Shown here: piece by piece, positions 6,082-12,794 of the stretch
How positions within the stretch are numbered: position 1 is the stretch's first letter
Layout: the number at the start of each line of letters is the position of its first letter
Assembly (NCBI GenBank): GCA_019751935.1
Contig: JAIEMR010000084.1
Coordinates: 1 to 12,794, forward strand
Reading direction: 5' to 3'
DNA length: 12,794 bases
DNA from: Alphaproteobacteria bacterium
Lineage (GTDB): Bacteria > Pseudomonadota > Alphaproteobacteria > Paracaedibacterales > CAIULA01
Notes under the pieces: model-generated
The model's input: the letters and a program-made list of their open reading frames with translations, nothing else
Told to the model about the DNA's origin: nothing
Database searches by the model: none
Program-made: the position numbers and the translations under genes

Positions 6082-6816
6082 ATGGCTTTGTTTTTCAAAA
6101 AAATTCTTGATCAAGTTATTCCCCCTCGCTGTTTGGGTTGCAGTGAAATGGCATTAGGGAACCACAAGCTTTGTGCTGGGTGTTGGAAATCCATTAATTT
6201 TATCAATACCCCCTATTGTAAGGTTTGTGGATATCCGCACACCCTTCAAGATACGGACCTTGAGTTTTGTGATTTCTGTGATTATGAAGAAACACTTTAC
6301 GAATACGCACGATCGGCCCTTATCTATGATGAAGGCGCAAAAAAGCTTATTTTAAGGTTAAAATACGCTGATGATACAAGCTTAGTGCCAATTTTTGCAG
6401 AATGGTTAGTCAAAGCCGGCCAAGATCTTTTTGAAGGCACTGATTATCTAGTTCCGATCCCCCTTCATTGGACAAGACTTTTAAAAAGACGTTATAACCA
6501 AGCAGCACTTTTGGTGATGGGTATGAATAAAATCTCACCATCTTTACCTCAATATGCCCCTCAGCTTTTAAGGCGCAGAAAACGCACACAAAACCAAGGA
6601 CAGAAAAGCAAAAAGGAGCGAATCGATAATGTTCAAGATGCTTTTTATTCACCTGAAAGGCATAAACCGACTTTACAAGATAAAACCATCATTCTTGTCG
6701 ACGATGTCATGGCCTCTGGCGCAACGATTAATGAATGTATCAAAGTCCTTATCAATAACGGCTGCAAAAGCGTGCGGGTATTAACGTTGGCAAGGTCTCT
6801 TTTGAAGCAATATTAA
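6082..6816 (+). CDS. comF: ComF-family double zinc ribbon phosphoribosyltransferase-like protein
   Basis: This 244-aa protein has the ComF layout. Eight cysteines in four CxxC pairs (17/20, 31/34, 46/49, 63/66) form the N-terminal zinc-binding part. A PRTase type I fold follows, with the PRPP-binding loop 'IILVDDVMASGAT' at 203-215. 'VPIPLHWTRLLKRRYNQA' and 'RRRKRTQNQGQKSKKER' are the other conserved ComF blocks. In naturally competent bacteria ComF is needed for DNA uptake, probably on the cytoplasmic side. No other competence gene is in the window. The start ATG at 6082 has AGGG at 6074-6077. The gene is divergent from trcR; TATACT near 6042-6047 could be its -10 but I see no good -35. No terminator follows the stop. 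Confidence 0.95.
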   Translation: MALFFKKILDQVIPPRCLGCSEMALGNHKLCAGCWKSINFINTPYCKVCGYPHTLQDTDLEFCDFCDYEETLYEYARSALIYDEGAKKLILRLKYADDTSLVPIFAEWLVKAGQDLFEGTDYLVPIPLHWTRLLKRRYNQAALLVMGMNKISPSLPQYAPQLLRRRKRTQNQGQKSKKERIDNVQDAFYSPERHKPTLQDKTIILVDDVMASGATINECIKVLINNGCKSVRVLTLARSLLKQY

Positions 6817-6827
6817 TTTCGCATTAA
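6813..6827. promoter_or_regulatory. CtrA-box-like site (TTAA-N7-TTAA) between comF and the 751-aa gene
   Basis: TTAA (6813-6816, containing the comF stop), seven bases, TTAA (6824-6827). The symmetry extends to ATTAAT-N5-ATTAAT. It lies 8 nt upstream of the candidate -35 of the next gene, a position compatible with activation. A second CATTAA pair further down (6916-6921 and 6928-6933) has spacing 8 between TTAA cores and does not fit. Confidence 0.3.
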
Positions 6828-6834
6828 TACAAAA

Positions 6835-6864
6835 TTGTTGATTGAGCCGGGGTTTGTATATAAG
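6835..6864 (+). promoter_or_regulatory. Candidate promoter of the 751-aa exported protein
   Basis: TTGTTG (6835-6840), 18 nt, TATAAG (6859-6864); an overlapping TATATA at 6857 gives spacing 16. Transcription would start near 6871, leaving a leader of about 93 nt. The rest of the 147-nt gap holds a possible 23-codon ORF and the ribosome binding site AGGTGAGG (6945-6952). Confidence 0.4.
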
Positions 6865-6963
6865 ATGTGCGGAACTTTATGAATGTTGAATTTTATAAAT
6901 TAGTAATTATTTATTCATTAAACAGGGCATTAATCAAACAAACCAGGTGAGGTGCATTTTATC

Positions 6964-9219
6964 ATGCTTCAGAGGTCTTCTAACCTTTTTACCCTTAATA
7001 AATCAGTATTTCTATCAAGTTTTTTTATTATTTGCAGTTTGATTGCACCAATCAAGGATGCCAATGCAGCTGAAGCAGGATTGACAGTTGAAGCAGGATT
7101 GGCAGTTGAAGATATTAGAAGAGAAGCAGAAAATTATCTTAATACCGGAAAAAATGAGCAATTATTTAGTCAACTGGCAAGATTATCAGCTAGGCCTGTT
7201 GACCCTAACATAAAAGCAATGCTTGAGACTGTAAAAAGTTCCACAAGTGGCCAGACCTTAAAGGATCAGGTAATAAAAGGCTATAATAATGGGATGATAT
7301 ATTATCTTTTCAAGATCATAGGTCTTGAATGGATGTTCAAGGATTCATCTTTAAATGAAACCTGCAATATTTATTCTAGGCTAGCTCAATATAAAACCTG
7401 CGATCCACAATTTATTAAAAAAGTCGAAGTTTACCTTAAGGATAGTATATTACCCACAAAACAAGCTGAAATAGATGCTCTTGTAGATCAGGTGGTTACA
7501 AAAGGTACTTATAGTAATGAATGGGTTAGTCTAAAAGACATTATTCAATTGGCACCTACCTTATTAAATGGACAAAAATTAGAAAACTTAGATACCCTTT
7601 TCGATTCTTTTGTATATACATCAGAGGGAAGACAGCTTTTAAGAGCCTATAGACTTAGTGACGGAAGCAACCTTCTTCAACATTATGTCAGTAAATGGAA
7701 TAATTCGGATGAGCAGAAACTAAAAACCTCCGTATGGGACAAGATCAAAACACTTATAAGCTCTTACGCCTTAGATAATGTTACTATATCCTCTGAAATC
7801 CTAGATATAAATGGCCCTGATTTCCCTTATCAGCACCTGTTAGAAAGTATGAATGATACAGGTTCAAAAGAGTTATTACTAACTTACTGCAATAGCAAGA
7901 GTGAAAATTTTGCCCATTTAATATGTGATCACGTTTCAAGTTCTGATCGTAACTCTATATTATCCTCTCTTAGATCAGCAATTAATAATGACGTAGAGTT
8001 TTTCATCTTGCTAAACGCAACTGATCAAACCGGAAGAAACGTAAAAAGTATACTTGAAAGAACACGCTGGGGCATCAGACTATTAGGAGAAATAGATCCT
8101 TATCAATTAGTTCAACCTAATGACTGTGGCATGACTCCCTTGATGAAAATGGCTTTAGACCTTGATGAATCTGTCTTAGATGAATATCTTGTTAGCCTTC
8201 AAAGATTAGGAATTAATACAGATCAACAAGATGTATACGGAAACACTACAAGATCTTTAAGTGACCTAAGAAAAAGAAACCCATCAGGCTCCCCTTATTT
8301 CGCCTTATTAAGCGAAAGTTTTAAACACCATCCTTTAAATGCTAATCTTTGGGATGCAATGGCCAACTTCCGTTATTTTCCAGTTTATCCTTATTATCTT
8401 TTTGCAGATGCCTTGCATGTTGTAAGTAATCAGCCTCATCAAACGCCAGTGCATCATGCCTTTTTGCAGCTTGAAGCAACAAATGAAGATGTCAGAAGAG
8501 AAGCCAGAGATTTATGGAAAGCCTTTTATAGAACCTACGATAAGTTGATGGATAAAACGCTTACTGAAGAAAACGAAGATATCGAAAACGTTAGAAGACA
8601 GGCAGAAACTCGCTCTTTACCATTAGCTGGCCGTTATTTAATGAGCTCTCTAATTGATCCTCACCTTCTTCATAATACAGAATTAACTACCAAAATTTTA
8701 GCAGGAAGCAGCATTTTCGGTCTTAATTTTTCCCGTAAAGTAACCCCTTTAGAGGCAGGAATGACTCTGCACAGTATTAATGAGTTAGCAATGAAAGCAC
8801 AGGCAACTGCTTGCATTGAATGGCAGGAGCTACATGTGGAAGAAGCAGCTGATTTATGGAAATTTCAAGGGTTTCTTTTGACCCATATTAATAAAATGGT
8901 AGATTCTTTCTTTGAGGCCTATCCACGTGAACTTGATGAAAAAAGGCAAACAAAACTCTTAAACCATCGATTAAATCAATCTGTTGTTGCAGTAAGTTGC
9001 TTTCTTCAAAAAACTGATAACGTATTTGAGCTCTCCAATGAAGAAGATCTATTTTCCTTTGTGGATAAACACTTACAAAGCAGAATCCCTGTAGGCAAAG
9101 CAGTAAATTCAAAAGTGCGTATGGAAAAGATAAGCGGTCTACTACCTGAAGATTTTGAGTTTTCTCTAATGCCTGGATATGGTTTTTACAAGTATACTGA
9201 CGATTCGGACGATGACTAA
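6964..9219 (+). CDS. Large exported protein of unknown function with an ankyrin-like segment
   Basis: This protein has 751 aa if started at ATG 6964. An in-frame GTG at 6952 would add four residues, but ATG sits 9 nt after GAGGTG and is preferred. Residues 1-35 form a Sec signal peptide with a likely cut after A35 (ANA|A). Directly after it, an 18-bp duplication gives EAGLTV-EAGLAV. Residues 386-430 look like an ankyrin repeat: D387..G.TPLM (T391), then helices, then a loop with 'LGINTDQQDVYGNT'. The stretch just before it may be a more degenerate repeat. An E-D/N-I/V-R-R-E/Q-A motif occurs at about 49-55, 508-514 and 541-547. The C-terminus ends with 'YTDDSDDD'. I recognise no enzyme motif. 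An ankyrin-bearing exported protein would fit a host-interaction role in an intracellular bacterium, but this is inference. It converges with fzlA across a 12-nt gap. Confidence 0.85.
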   Translation: MLQRSSNLFTLNKSVFLSSFFIICSLIAPIKDANAAEAGLTVEAGLAVEDIRREAENYLNTGKNEQLFSQLARLSARPVDPNIKAMLETVKSSTSGQTLKDQVIKGYNNGMIYYLFKIIGLEWMFKDSSLNETCNIYSRLAQYKTCDPQFIKKVEVYLKDSILPTKQAEIDALVDQVVTKGTYSNEWVSLKDIIQLAPTLLNGQKLENLDTLFDSFVYTSEGRQLLRAYRLSDGSNLLQHYVSKWNNSDEQKLKTSVWDKIKTLISSYALDNVTISSEILDINGPDFPYQHLLESMNDTGSKELLLTYCNSKSENFAHLICDHVSSSDRNSILSSLRSAINNDVEFFILLNATDQTGRNVKSILERTRWGIRLLGEIDPYQLVQPNDCGMTPLMKMALDLDESVLDEYLVSLQRLGINTDQQDVYGNTTRSLSDLRKRNPSGSPYFALLSESFKHHPLNANLWDAMANFRYFPVYPYYLFADALHVVSNQPHQTPVHHAFLQLEATNEDVRREARDLWKAFYRTYDKLMDKTLTEENEDIENVRRQAETRSLPLAGRYLMSSLIDPHLLHNTELTTKILAGSSIFGLNFSRKVTPLEAGMTLHSINELAMKAQATACIEWQELHVEEAADLWKFQGFLLTHINKMVDSFFEAYPRELDEKRQTKLLNHRLNQSVVAVSCFLQKTDNVFELSNEEDLFSFVDKHLQSRIPVGKAVNSKVRMEKISGLLPEDFEFSLMPGYGFYKYTDDSDDD
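7072..7107. repeat. 18-bp in-frame duplication after the signal peptide
   Basis: gaagcaggattgacagtt (7072-7089) is repeated at 7090-7107 with one change (A to G), encoding EAGLTV then EAGLAV at the mature N-terminus of the 751-aa protein. Confidence 0.9.
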
Positions 9220-9231
9220 AGCCCCTACTTC

Positions 9232-9909
9232 TCAGAAATCCAAGTCAGCATAATGAGAAGAAGGTGCAAGCGCTGGTACACGATCAAGAAGTAAATTCCG
9301 GAAAGTAGGCCGTGATTTAATCCTTGTGTACCAGTCTTTGGCAATGGGGTGTTTATCCCACGGGATATCCCCCATATAGTCAACCACAGATAAATGAGCG
9401 GCTGCTGTTATATCAGCAAGCGAGAAATCATCACCAGCAAGCCAATTGCGGCGATCAACCAGCCACGATATATAATCTAAATGACTATGAACCATGCTTT
9501 GGGCGCTTCGTATTACGGCTGAATTTGGTCCAGAACTTGCTTGCATAGATATATATCTTTTGATGTTTTTTTCCATCAATAACGTTACACTCACTTCAGA
9601 TGCGAATTTAGAATCAAACCATCCAACAAGTCTCCTAACTTCAGCGCGCTGTAAAAGCCCCTCGCCAATCAAAGGGCGCTCTGGGTAAGCATCTTCTAAA
9701 TATTCACTAATGGCCATACTATCATTTATGACAGATCCATTTAAATCGACAAGAACGGGCACCTGACCTGCAGGATTTAGCTTCATAAATTCAGGTCGTT
9801 TTTCCCAAAAACGTTCAATTTCCGCAGAAAAATCAAGTTTCTTCTCTGCTAAAATCAGCCGAATTTTACGAGAGTATGGGCAAAGCGGGTAATGGTAAAG
9901 TGTTCTCAT
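9232..9909 (-). CDS. fzlA: FtsZ-binding GST-fold protein FzlA
   Basis: This 225-aa protein has a glutathione-S-transferase fold. The thioredoxin-like N-domain has 'LCPYSRKIRLILAEK' (about 9-23), 'NPAGQVPVLVDLNGS' (about 45-59) and 'DSMAISEYLEDAYPE' (about 63-77). The all-helical C-domain has 'RRLVGWFDSKFASEV', 'LDYISWLVDRRNWLAGDDFS' and 'AKDWYTRIKSRPTFRNLL'. It ends in a short tail, 'APSSHYADLDF', that closely matches Caulobacter FzlA as I remember it. FzlA binds FtsZ filaments and promotes division constriction, rather than acting as a detoxification GST, and its C-terminal tail is known to matter for FtsZ binding. The gene starts 73 nt after the HIT stop; its ribosome binding site is weak and no convincing promoter is seen. 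Distant GST paralogues are the main alternative, but the tail favours FzlA. Confidence 0.88.
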   Translation of the reverse strand: MRTLYHYPLCPYSRKIRLILAEKKLDFSAEIERFWEKRPEFMKLNPAGQVPVLVDLNGSVINDSMAISEYLEDAYPERPLIGEGLLQRAEVRRLVGWFDSKFASEVSVTLLMEKNIKRYISMQASSGPNSAVIRSAQSMVHSHLDYISWLVDRRNWLAGDDFSLADITAAAHLSVVDYMGDIPWDKHPIAKDWYTRIKSRPTFRNLLLDRVPALAPSSHYADLDF

Positions 9910-9982
9910 GGTTAAGCAGTTTAGTTCAAAAGTTATCTTTAATATTAGCAGAAAATGATAAATAGAGTACAGATATAAGACC

Positions 9983-10345
9983 TTATGAAGAAAATAACAT
10001 AGGCCCTAATTTCTTTCCTCCAAGAAGATGAACATGATAATGGGGAACTTCTTGCCCTCCATAAACCCCAGAATTACTGATAAGCCTAAATCCATCTTGA
10101 TTTAAGTTTAAAAGTTGGGTGACCTGATTAATCCCTTTACAAAACCCAATAATCTCCTCATTTTTTGCGTTTTGATTAAAATCATAAACATCTTTATAAG
10201 CAGATTTTGGAATCACTAAAGCATGAATAGGAGCCCGAGGCTGTATATCATGAAAAGCTAAATAAAACTCGTCTTCAGATATTTTTTTACAAGGGATTTC
10301 TCCCCTTAAGATTTTTGCAAAAATATTATTAGGGTCATACGACAT
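9983..10345 (-). CDS. HIT-family (histidine triad) nucleotide hydrolase, HinT-like
   Basis: This 120-aa protein has the usual HinT length. It shows 'NIFAKILRGEIPCKKI' near the start, 'ALVIPK' in the middle, and the histidine triad HYHVHLL with H102, H104 and H106 in 'GGQEVPHYHVHLLGG'. HinT enzymes hydrolyse purine nucleoside phosphoramidates in the cytoplasm. I chose ATG at 10345 because the protein then starts 'MSYDPNNIFAKI', as family members do. The open frame continues upstream to 10483 but only over ihfA. With this start the gene overlaps the ihfA stop by 11 nt, with GGATGA about 6-11 nt upstream, so translation is probably coupled to ihfA. In many alphaproteobacteria a merR-like gene sits after ihfA; here the HIT gene takes that place. 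Confidence 0.93.
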   Translation of the reverse strand: MSYDPNNIFAKILRGEIPCKKISEDEFYLAFHDIQPRAPIHALVIPKSAYKDVYDFNQNAKNEEIIGFCKGINQVTQLLNLNQDGFRLISNSGVYGGQEVPHYHVHLLGGKKLGPMLFSS

Positions 10346-10637
10346 GAGTATCATCCAGTTTCTTTTTAAAGAGAGGTGAAGGGCGCAATGTAACAACGCG
10401 TCTTGCGCTGATTTCTGCATCCTTACCAGTTCGAGGATTTCTTCCAGGACGAGGAGATTTTTCTCGAACGACAAAAGTACCAAAGCCAGGGATCTTAATG
10501 GAATGGCCTTCGTTAAGAGACTTCACCATTGTCATTAGGATATTATCTAACATCTCTGTGGCAGTTTGTTTGTTCAAGCCCATTTTTTTTATTAGTAAAT
10601 GAATAAGTTCAGAACGACCAAAATTATCTAAAGACAT
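10335..10637 (-). CDS. ihfA: Integration host factor subunit alpha
   Basis: A 100-aa DNABII protein. The dimerisation helices occupy about 1-45 ('GRSELIHLLIKKMGLNKQTA'). The beta-arm follows, with 'IPGFGTFVVREKSPRPGRNP' at 49-68 and 'RTGKDAEISARRVVTLRPSP' after it. P64 lies where the intercalating proline of IHF/HU is expected. IHF bends DNA sharply as an alpha/beta heterodimer and shapes the nucleoid and promoters; the beta gene is not in this window. The alpha call rests on the plsX-fabH-ihfA order and on 'ISARRVVTLRPS'. ATG at 10637 has AGGAGA about 8 nt upstream, overlapping the fabH stop (TAGGAGAC), with 12 nt between the genes. The tail 'DDTHVV' overlaps the HIT gene start. Confidence 0.93.
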   Translation of the reverse strand: MSLDNFGRSELIHLLIKKMGLNKQTATEMLDNILMTMVKSLNEGHSIKIPGFGTFVVREKSPRPGRNPRTGKDAEISARRVVTLRPSPLFKKKLDDTHVV

Positions 10638-10649
10638 CGCTTTTGTCTC

Positions 10650-11615
10650 CTACCATCTAATAAGAGCAGATCCCCACGTTAGCCCGCCTCCCATAGCCTC
10701 GATCAGCACAAGATTCCCAGGCTTAATACGACCATCATTTACAGCAACAGATAAAGCAAGAGGAATAGAAGCAGCGGAAGTGTTGGCATGTTGGTCAATT
10801 GTTAGCACAACTTTGGACATTGGGATATTAAATTTTTCAGATACCCCCAAAATGATACGTTTATTTGCTTGATGAGGAACAAACCAATCGATATCGTCAG
10901 CTGTTAACTTATTATACTCCAAGGCTTTTTCAACGGCTTCTCCAATTTTTTGGACAGCGTTTTTGAAAATCTCTTTTCCTTGCATACGGATGTAACCGCG
11001 CTGGTTATCGGTTGCAACGCTATTATCAACATACAAAGCATCGTAAAGATTTCCATCTGAGAAAAGATGCGTTGACAAAACACCCCTGTCATCTGTTTCA
11101 GGCACTGCCTTTAACAAAAGCGCCCCTGCCCCATCCCCAAATAAAACGCATGTTGTTCTGTCTTTCCAATCTAGGACCTGAGACATCGTGTCTGCGCCAA
11201 TTACAAGAGCATACTTTGCTTGACCGGTTCGAATAAAATTATCCGCAATCGCAACCGCATACACAAATCCAGAGCACACTGCCTGAACATCAAAAGCGAA
11301 AGCTCTATTGGCTCCTAGTTTCTCTTGAACGCGAGTAGCAGTTGCCGGACAAGGATGATCAGGGGTGGTTGTGGCAACAACAATGCAATCGACTAAAGAT
11401 GCGTCAACTCCAGCTGCAGCTAGCGCTTCTTTTGCCGCTAAATAACTTAAGTCTGAACATGTTTGATTTGCTGCGATCACATGCCTTTTTTCAATCCCGG
11501 ATCTTTCTCGTATCCATTCATCACTTGTGTCAACCTTTTGTGCAAGGTCGTGATTAGTTAGAATAGTTTCAGGGAGAAAAGCACCGCATCCAACAACTTG
11601 CGAGCGATACATCAT
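10650..11615 (-). CDS. fabH: Beta-ketoacyl-ACP synthase III
   Basis: FabH condenses acetyl-CoA with malonyl-ACP to start type II fatty acid synthesis in the cytoplasm. The 321-aa length is standard. The catalytic triad is intact: C114 in 'VQAVCSGFVYA', H248 in 'WFVPHQANKRII' and N278 in 'DQHANTSAASIPLAL'. 'SDEWIRERSGIEKRH' at 31-45 and 'GDGAGALLL' at 160-168 are further family marks, and the C-terminal 'GGGLTWGSALIRW' is typical. Two adjacent ATGs (11615 and 11612) are possible; the first is 2 nt after the plsX stop (TAGCAATG), so the two genes are probably coupled. This pairing places the start of acyl-chain synthesis beside PlsX, which hands acyl groups to glycerolipid synthesis. Confidence 0.98.
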   Translation of the reverse strand: MMYRSQVVGCGAFLPETILTNHDLAQKVDTSDEWIRERSGIEKRHVIAANQTCSDLSYLAAKEALAAAGVDASLVDCIVVATTTPDHPCPATATRVQEKLGANRAFAFDVQAVCSGFVYAVAIADNFIRTGQAKYALVIGADTMSQVLDWKDRTTCVLFGDGAGALLLKAVPETDDRGVLSTHLFSDGNLYDALYVDNSVATDNQRGYIRMQGKEIFKNAVQKIGEAVEKALEYNKLTADDIDWFVPHQANKRIILGVSEKFNIPMSKVVLTIDQHANTSAASIPLALSVAVNDGRIKPGNLVLIEAMGGGLTWGSALIRW

Positions 11616-11617
11616 TG

Positions 11618-12673
11618 CTAAATTTCCATCGTTAAGGTGGATATTGGTAAACGTTCTTCTTTCGAAGTGAGTATTGATAAACGCTCTTCAATATCTTTAA
11701 TAAAGTTGTGTTGAATCATACTAATTGCAACTCCAATAGCATTTGCGAAACCCACAAAGTCAGTTCCTCCATGGCTTTTAACTGCTATGCCTTTTAGACC
11801 TAAAAACACCGCGCCATTGTATAGACGAGGATCGCTTTTTGTCTGTAACTGTCTAAAAGCAGGCTTTGCGACAATATATCCTAATTTTCCACGGAAAGAA
11901 CCATTTAACGAGTCTTTTAAAAAATGTCCAATCAGCTTAGCCGCGCCTTCGATAGATTTCAAAGCAATATTTCCTGAAAAACCATCTGTCACGACAACAT
12001 CAGTTTTTCCCGAAGTGATATCATCCCCCTCTACAAACCCTTGAAAATTAAGGTCTGGAAATTCTTTTAAGAGCTGAGCAGCCGCTTGAACAGTCGCGTT
12101 ACCCTTTAATTCTTCTGAACCAATATTAAGCAGCCCAACAGAAGGACGCTCAATATCAAGAAGTTGGCGAGCAAAAGCCTCACCCATCAATGCAAATTGG
12201 ACAAGATTTTCAGGTGTACAATCAATATTTGCACCTAAATCCAAAACAACCGTTTTCCCTTTTATAGTCGGTAAAATCGCAGGAATAGCAGGACGATCAA
12301 TGCCATCTATTGTTTTTAAAAGAATTTTAGAAAGTGCCATATAGGCGCCCGTGTTGCCAGCCGAGATAACAGCATTTGCCTCACCCTTAGCAACAGCATC
12401 GATTGCCATTCCCATATTGGACTTACGGCCACTTCTTAAAGCAATGGCAGGTTTTGTTTGGTTCGTGATAATTGTTTCTGAATGAATAATATCTGAGATT
12501 TTGTGAAGGCTGGGATATTTTTTCAGTTCCGCCTCAATAGACGAATCATCTCCAAAAAACAAATAGCGTAAACGCAAGTCCTTCGCTTGGCGAAGAGCAA
12601 GGTCAGCTCCTTTAACCACCATTTCAGGGCCTGCATCGCCGCCCATGGCATCCAGAGCCAACGTTAATATCAT
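11618..12673 (-). CDS. plsX: Phosphate acyltransferase PlsX
   Basis: PlsX makes acyl-phosphate from acyl-ACP and phosphate, the donor used by the glycerol-3-phosphate acyltransferase PlsY. It is a peripheral membrane enzyme. The 351-aa length is typical. Recognised blocks in order are 'LALDAMGGDAGPEMVVKGAD' at 5-24, 'AVISAGNTGAYMA' around 100-110, 'DLGANIDCTPENLVQFALMG', 'GLLNIGSEELKGN', 'VVVTDGFSGNIALKSIEG' and 'GGTDFVGFANAIGVAI' near the end. ATG at 12673 follows the rpmF stop by 3 nt (TAATTTATG). No plsY gene is in the window. Confidence 0.98.
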   Translation of the reverse strand: MILTLALDAMGGDAGPEMVVKGADLALRQAKDLRLRYLFFGDDSSIEAELKKYPSLHKISDIIHSETIITNQTKPAIALRSGRKSNMGMAIDAVAKGEANAVISAGNTGAYMALSKILLKTIDGIDRPAIPAILPTIKGKTVVLDLGANIDCTPENLVQFALMGEAFARQLLDIERPSVGLLNIGSEELKGNATVQAAAQLLKEFPDLNFQGFVEGDDITSGKTDVVVTDGFSGNIALKSIEGAAKLIGHFLKDSLNGSFRGKLGYIVAKPAFRQLQTKSDPRLYNGAVFLGLKGIAVKSHGGTDFVGFANAIGVAISMIQHNFIKDIEERLSILTSKEERLPISTLTMEI

Positions 12674-12676
12674 AAA

Positions 12677-12794
12677 TTAATCGGCAGACGCTTCTTTTTT
12701 GATTTTTAGAACTTGACGTCCATTATAATGCCCGCATCCTTGACAGATATGGTGTGGTAATTTTTGCAAACCACAATTCGGGCATTCTGATGTA
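12677..12794 (-). CDS. rpmF: 50S ribosomal protein L32, C-terminal part (runs off window)
   Basis: The last 38 codons are visible, from an in-frame ACA at 12793 to TAA at 12679-12677. They include a CPNCG pair and a CQGCG pair 12 residues apart, the four-cysteine zinc ribbon of the zinc-binding form of L32, followed by 'HYNGRQVLKIKKEASAD'. The start codon lies beyond the window. Its position 3 nt before plsX is the common bacterial rpmF-plsX-fabH arrangement, so the operon promoter is probably upstream of rpmF, outside this window. Confidence 0.97.
   Translation of the reverse strand, partial: TSECPNCGLQKLPHHICQGCGHYNGRQVLKIKKEASAD

Noticed and set aside
6082..6816. A competence or DNA-uptake locus around comF
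   Set aside because: No other com, pil or dprA-like gene is present, and comF commonly stands alone in alphaproteobacteria.
6952..6963. GTG start for the 751-aa protein
   Set aside because: The GTG is part of the ribosome binding site AGGTGAGGTG; ATG at 6964 has better spacing. The GTG cannot be fully excluded.
9975..9986. ATAAG-AC-CTTAT inverted repeat at the HIT stop as a terminator
   Set aside because: A five-bp AT-rich stem with a 2-nt loop and no T tract is too weak.
10346..10483. Upstream extension of the HIT protein to 166 aa
   Set aside because: The extra 46 residues are an out-of-frame reading of ihfA, and HIT proteins start at the MSYDPNN position.

Overview
This window comes from an AT-rich alphaproteobacterium. 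Four things support that: a TrcR/DUF1013 cell-cycle regulator, a FzlA-type FtsZ-binding GST-fold protein, the rpmF-plsX-fabH-ihfA gene order, and a LysR protein of the LsrB/VtlR-like type. High AT content, several secreted or membrane hypotheticals without a recognisable family, and a large exported protein with an ankyrin-like segment suggest a host-associated lineage such as Holosporales. That placement is inference. The window is gene-dense, and no stretch over 300 bases lacks a gene.

Left block, minus strand, read from 4454 down to 1: tRNA-Ser(GGA); an S66 LD-carboxypeptidase; miaA (TTG start); a one-pass membrane-anchored hypothetical whose start overlaps the miaA stop (TAATG); a LysR regulator; and the N-terminal half of a PpiD/SurA-like periplasmic chaperone that leaves the window. 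Spacings are short (-1 to about 100 nt), so much of this may be one transcript starting near the tRNA.

Middle, 4528-5905, minus strand: an exported Lys/Ala-rich protein with an acidic Pro-Ala-Pro-Glu-Glu repeat tail, and trcR. Each has a clear rho-independent terminator. The Lys/Ala-rich gene carries a 21-bp in-frame tandem repeat and a 14-bp direct repeat in its leader.

Plus-strand island, 6082-9219: comF, then a 751-aa exported protein of unknown function. This second gene has its own candidate promoter and possibly a short upstream ORF.

Right block, minus strand, read from the right edge: rpmF (partial), plsX, fabH, ihfA, a HIT-family hydrolase, fzlA. The first five are spaced by 3, 2, 12 and -11 nt and look like one operon joining a ribosomal protein, phospholipid/fatty-acid initiation, nucleoid structure and a nucleotide hydrolase. 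fzlA follows after 73 nt and converges with the 751-aa gene.

I found no mobile element, CRISPR array, toxin-antitoxin pair or recognisable defence system. The most interesting material is the two exported unknown proteins, the coupled membrane hypothetical, and two TTAA-N7-TTAA (CtrA-box-like) sites upstream of trcR and of the 751-aa gene.
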